Both the position numbers and the translations under genes were made by a program. A stretch of 6,910 nucleotides of DNA from Bacteroidota bacterium (GTDB taxonomy: Bacteria > Bacteroidota > Bacteroidia > Cytophagales > Cyclobacteriaceae). The notes under the pieces are model-generated. The model ran no database searches, was not told the DNA's origin, and saw only the letters and a list, made by a program, of their open reading frames with translations. Of this stretch, positions 6,531 to 6,910 are shown piece by piece. Each line of letters opens with the position of its first letter. The stretch's first letter is position 1. The stretch is from positions 1 to 6,910 of the forward strand of contig JAHEMS010000189.1 of the NCBI GenBank assembly GCA_024643595.1, in the 5' to 3' direction.

Positions 6531-6910
6531 TCAGCTGTGTTCAATGGCCTCTAGTATTATAGAACACGCCTTTCTGATTTCTTCTTCGGTAATCGTTAAG
6601 GGCGGGGCGATGCGAAAGCTATTGGGATGCGATAAAAACCAATAGCAGATTACACCTTTTTCCTTTGTGTAATTGACGATGTCGTTAACGATTGATTCAT
6701 TCTCAAAATCAAAAGCAAACAGTAACCCAATTCTTCTGATTTCTTTGATTTTTGGATGCTGTATCAATTGCTCCATCAACTGACCTTTATGCTCAGCATG
6801 CTCGATCAGTTTTTCACCTATAATGACTTCTAATGTAGCCAGGGCCGAGGCACAACATACCGGATTTCCGCCAAAGGTGGTGATGTGTCCCAGGATTGGA
6901 TTATGGGTAA
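6531..6910 (-). CDS. Class III PLP-dependent aminotransferase, C-terminal part (gene runs off the window)
   Basis: Seen: 125 complete codons up to the TGA at 6531-6533; the frame stays open to the window edge. GHITTFGGNPVCCASALATLE (start of the visible part) is the class III (ornithine/acetylornithine/GABA transaminase-like) motif. Its Thr-Phe-Gly-Gly-Asn-Pro segment (6861-6878) touches the PLP phosphate across the dimer. The small C-terminal domain follows, with an RRIGLLFAFDF strand and FRIAPPLTITEEEI, whose Arg commonly binds the substrate carboxylate. The PLP-binding lysine and most of the large domain lie outside the window. The sequence resembles Bacteroidota proteins labelled 'aspartate aminotransferase family', a generic name. 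The amino donor cannot be read from this part, and ornithine, acetylornithine, 4-aminobutyrate or another omega-amine is possible. A shorter reading that begins at a TTG inside the domain (6779) is not the true start. Confidence 0.9.
   Translation of the reverse strand, partial: THNPILGHITTFGGNPVCCASALATLEVIIGEKLIEHAEHKGQLMEQLIQHPKIKEIRRIGLLFAFDFENESIVNDIVNYTKEKGVICYWFLSHPNSFRIAPPLTITEEEIRKACSIILEAIEHS

Noticed and set aside
6531..6779. An 82-residue protein starting at a TTG at 6779
   Set aside because: The frame continues upstream to the window edge with clear class III aminotransferase motifs; the short version is a truncation.

Overview
The window reads as a chromosomal housekeeping segment of a Bacteroidota bacterium, most likely from the Cytophagales or a near relative. 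Four things point there. A TTG-N18-TAnnTTTG promoter lies before the second complete gene. No gene start has a clear Shine-Dalgarno sequence. The proteome is typical of the group, including a protease / TolB-like propeller / outer-membrane barrel protein and a class III aminotransferase with a GHITTFGGNP motif. Base composition is moderate and even. I saw no mobile element, CRISPR array, tRNA or rRNA.

Layout. Bases 1-78 hold the last 25 codons of an upstream gene. Its stop overlaps the next start in an ATGA junction, and its final residues look like a transmembrane beta strand. Bases 75-3029 (+) encode a 984-residue envelope protein with a signal peptide, a gluzincin-type HExxH peptidase domain, a TolB/WD40-like propeller and a C-terminal beta-barrel ending in Phe. 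A 91-base gap follows and carries the best promoter in the window. Bases 3121-4728 (+) encode the dihydrolipoamide acetyltransferase (E2) of pyruvate dehydrogenase, with two lipoyl domains. A 69-base gap has an AT-rich triplet repeat and a hairpin plus T-tract right before hslV (4798-5334, +), the peptidase subunit of the HslUV protease. On the opposite strand, convergent with hslV, lie an AI-2E/PerM-type membrane protein (5419-6432, -) and, upstream of it, the C-terminal 125 codons of a class III PLP aminotransferase (6531 to beyond 6910, -).

How they fit together. The first two genes look like a translationally coupled outer-membrane pair. E2 has its own promoter, and no E1 or E3 gene is in the window. 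HslV has no hslU beside it. The two minus-strand genes may be co-transcribed. No single multi-gene pathway spans the window. The least explained element is the three-module envelope protein and its coupled upstream partner. I do not see strong evidence of a wholly new system.
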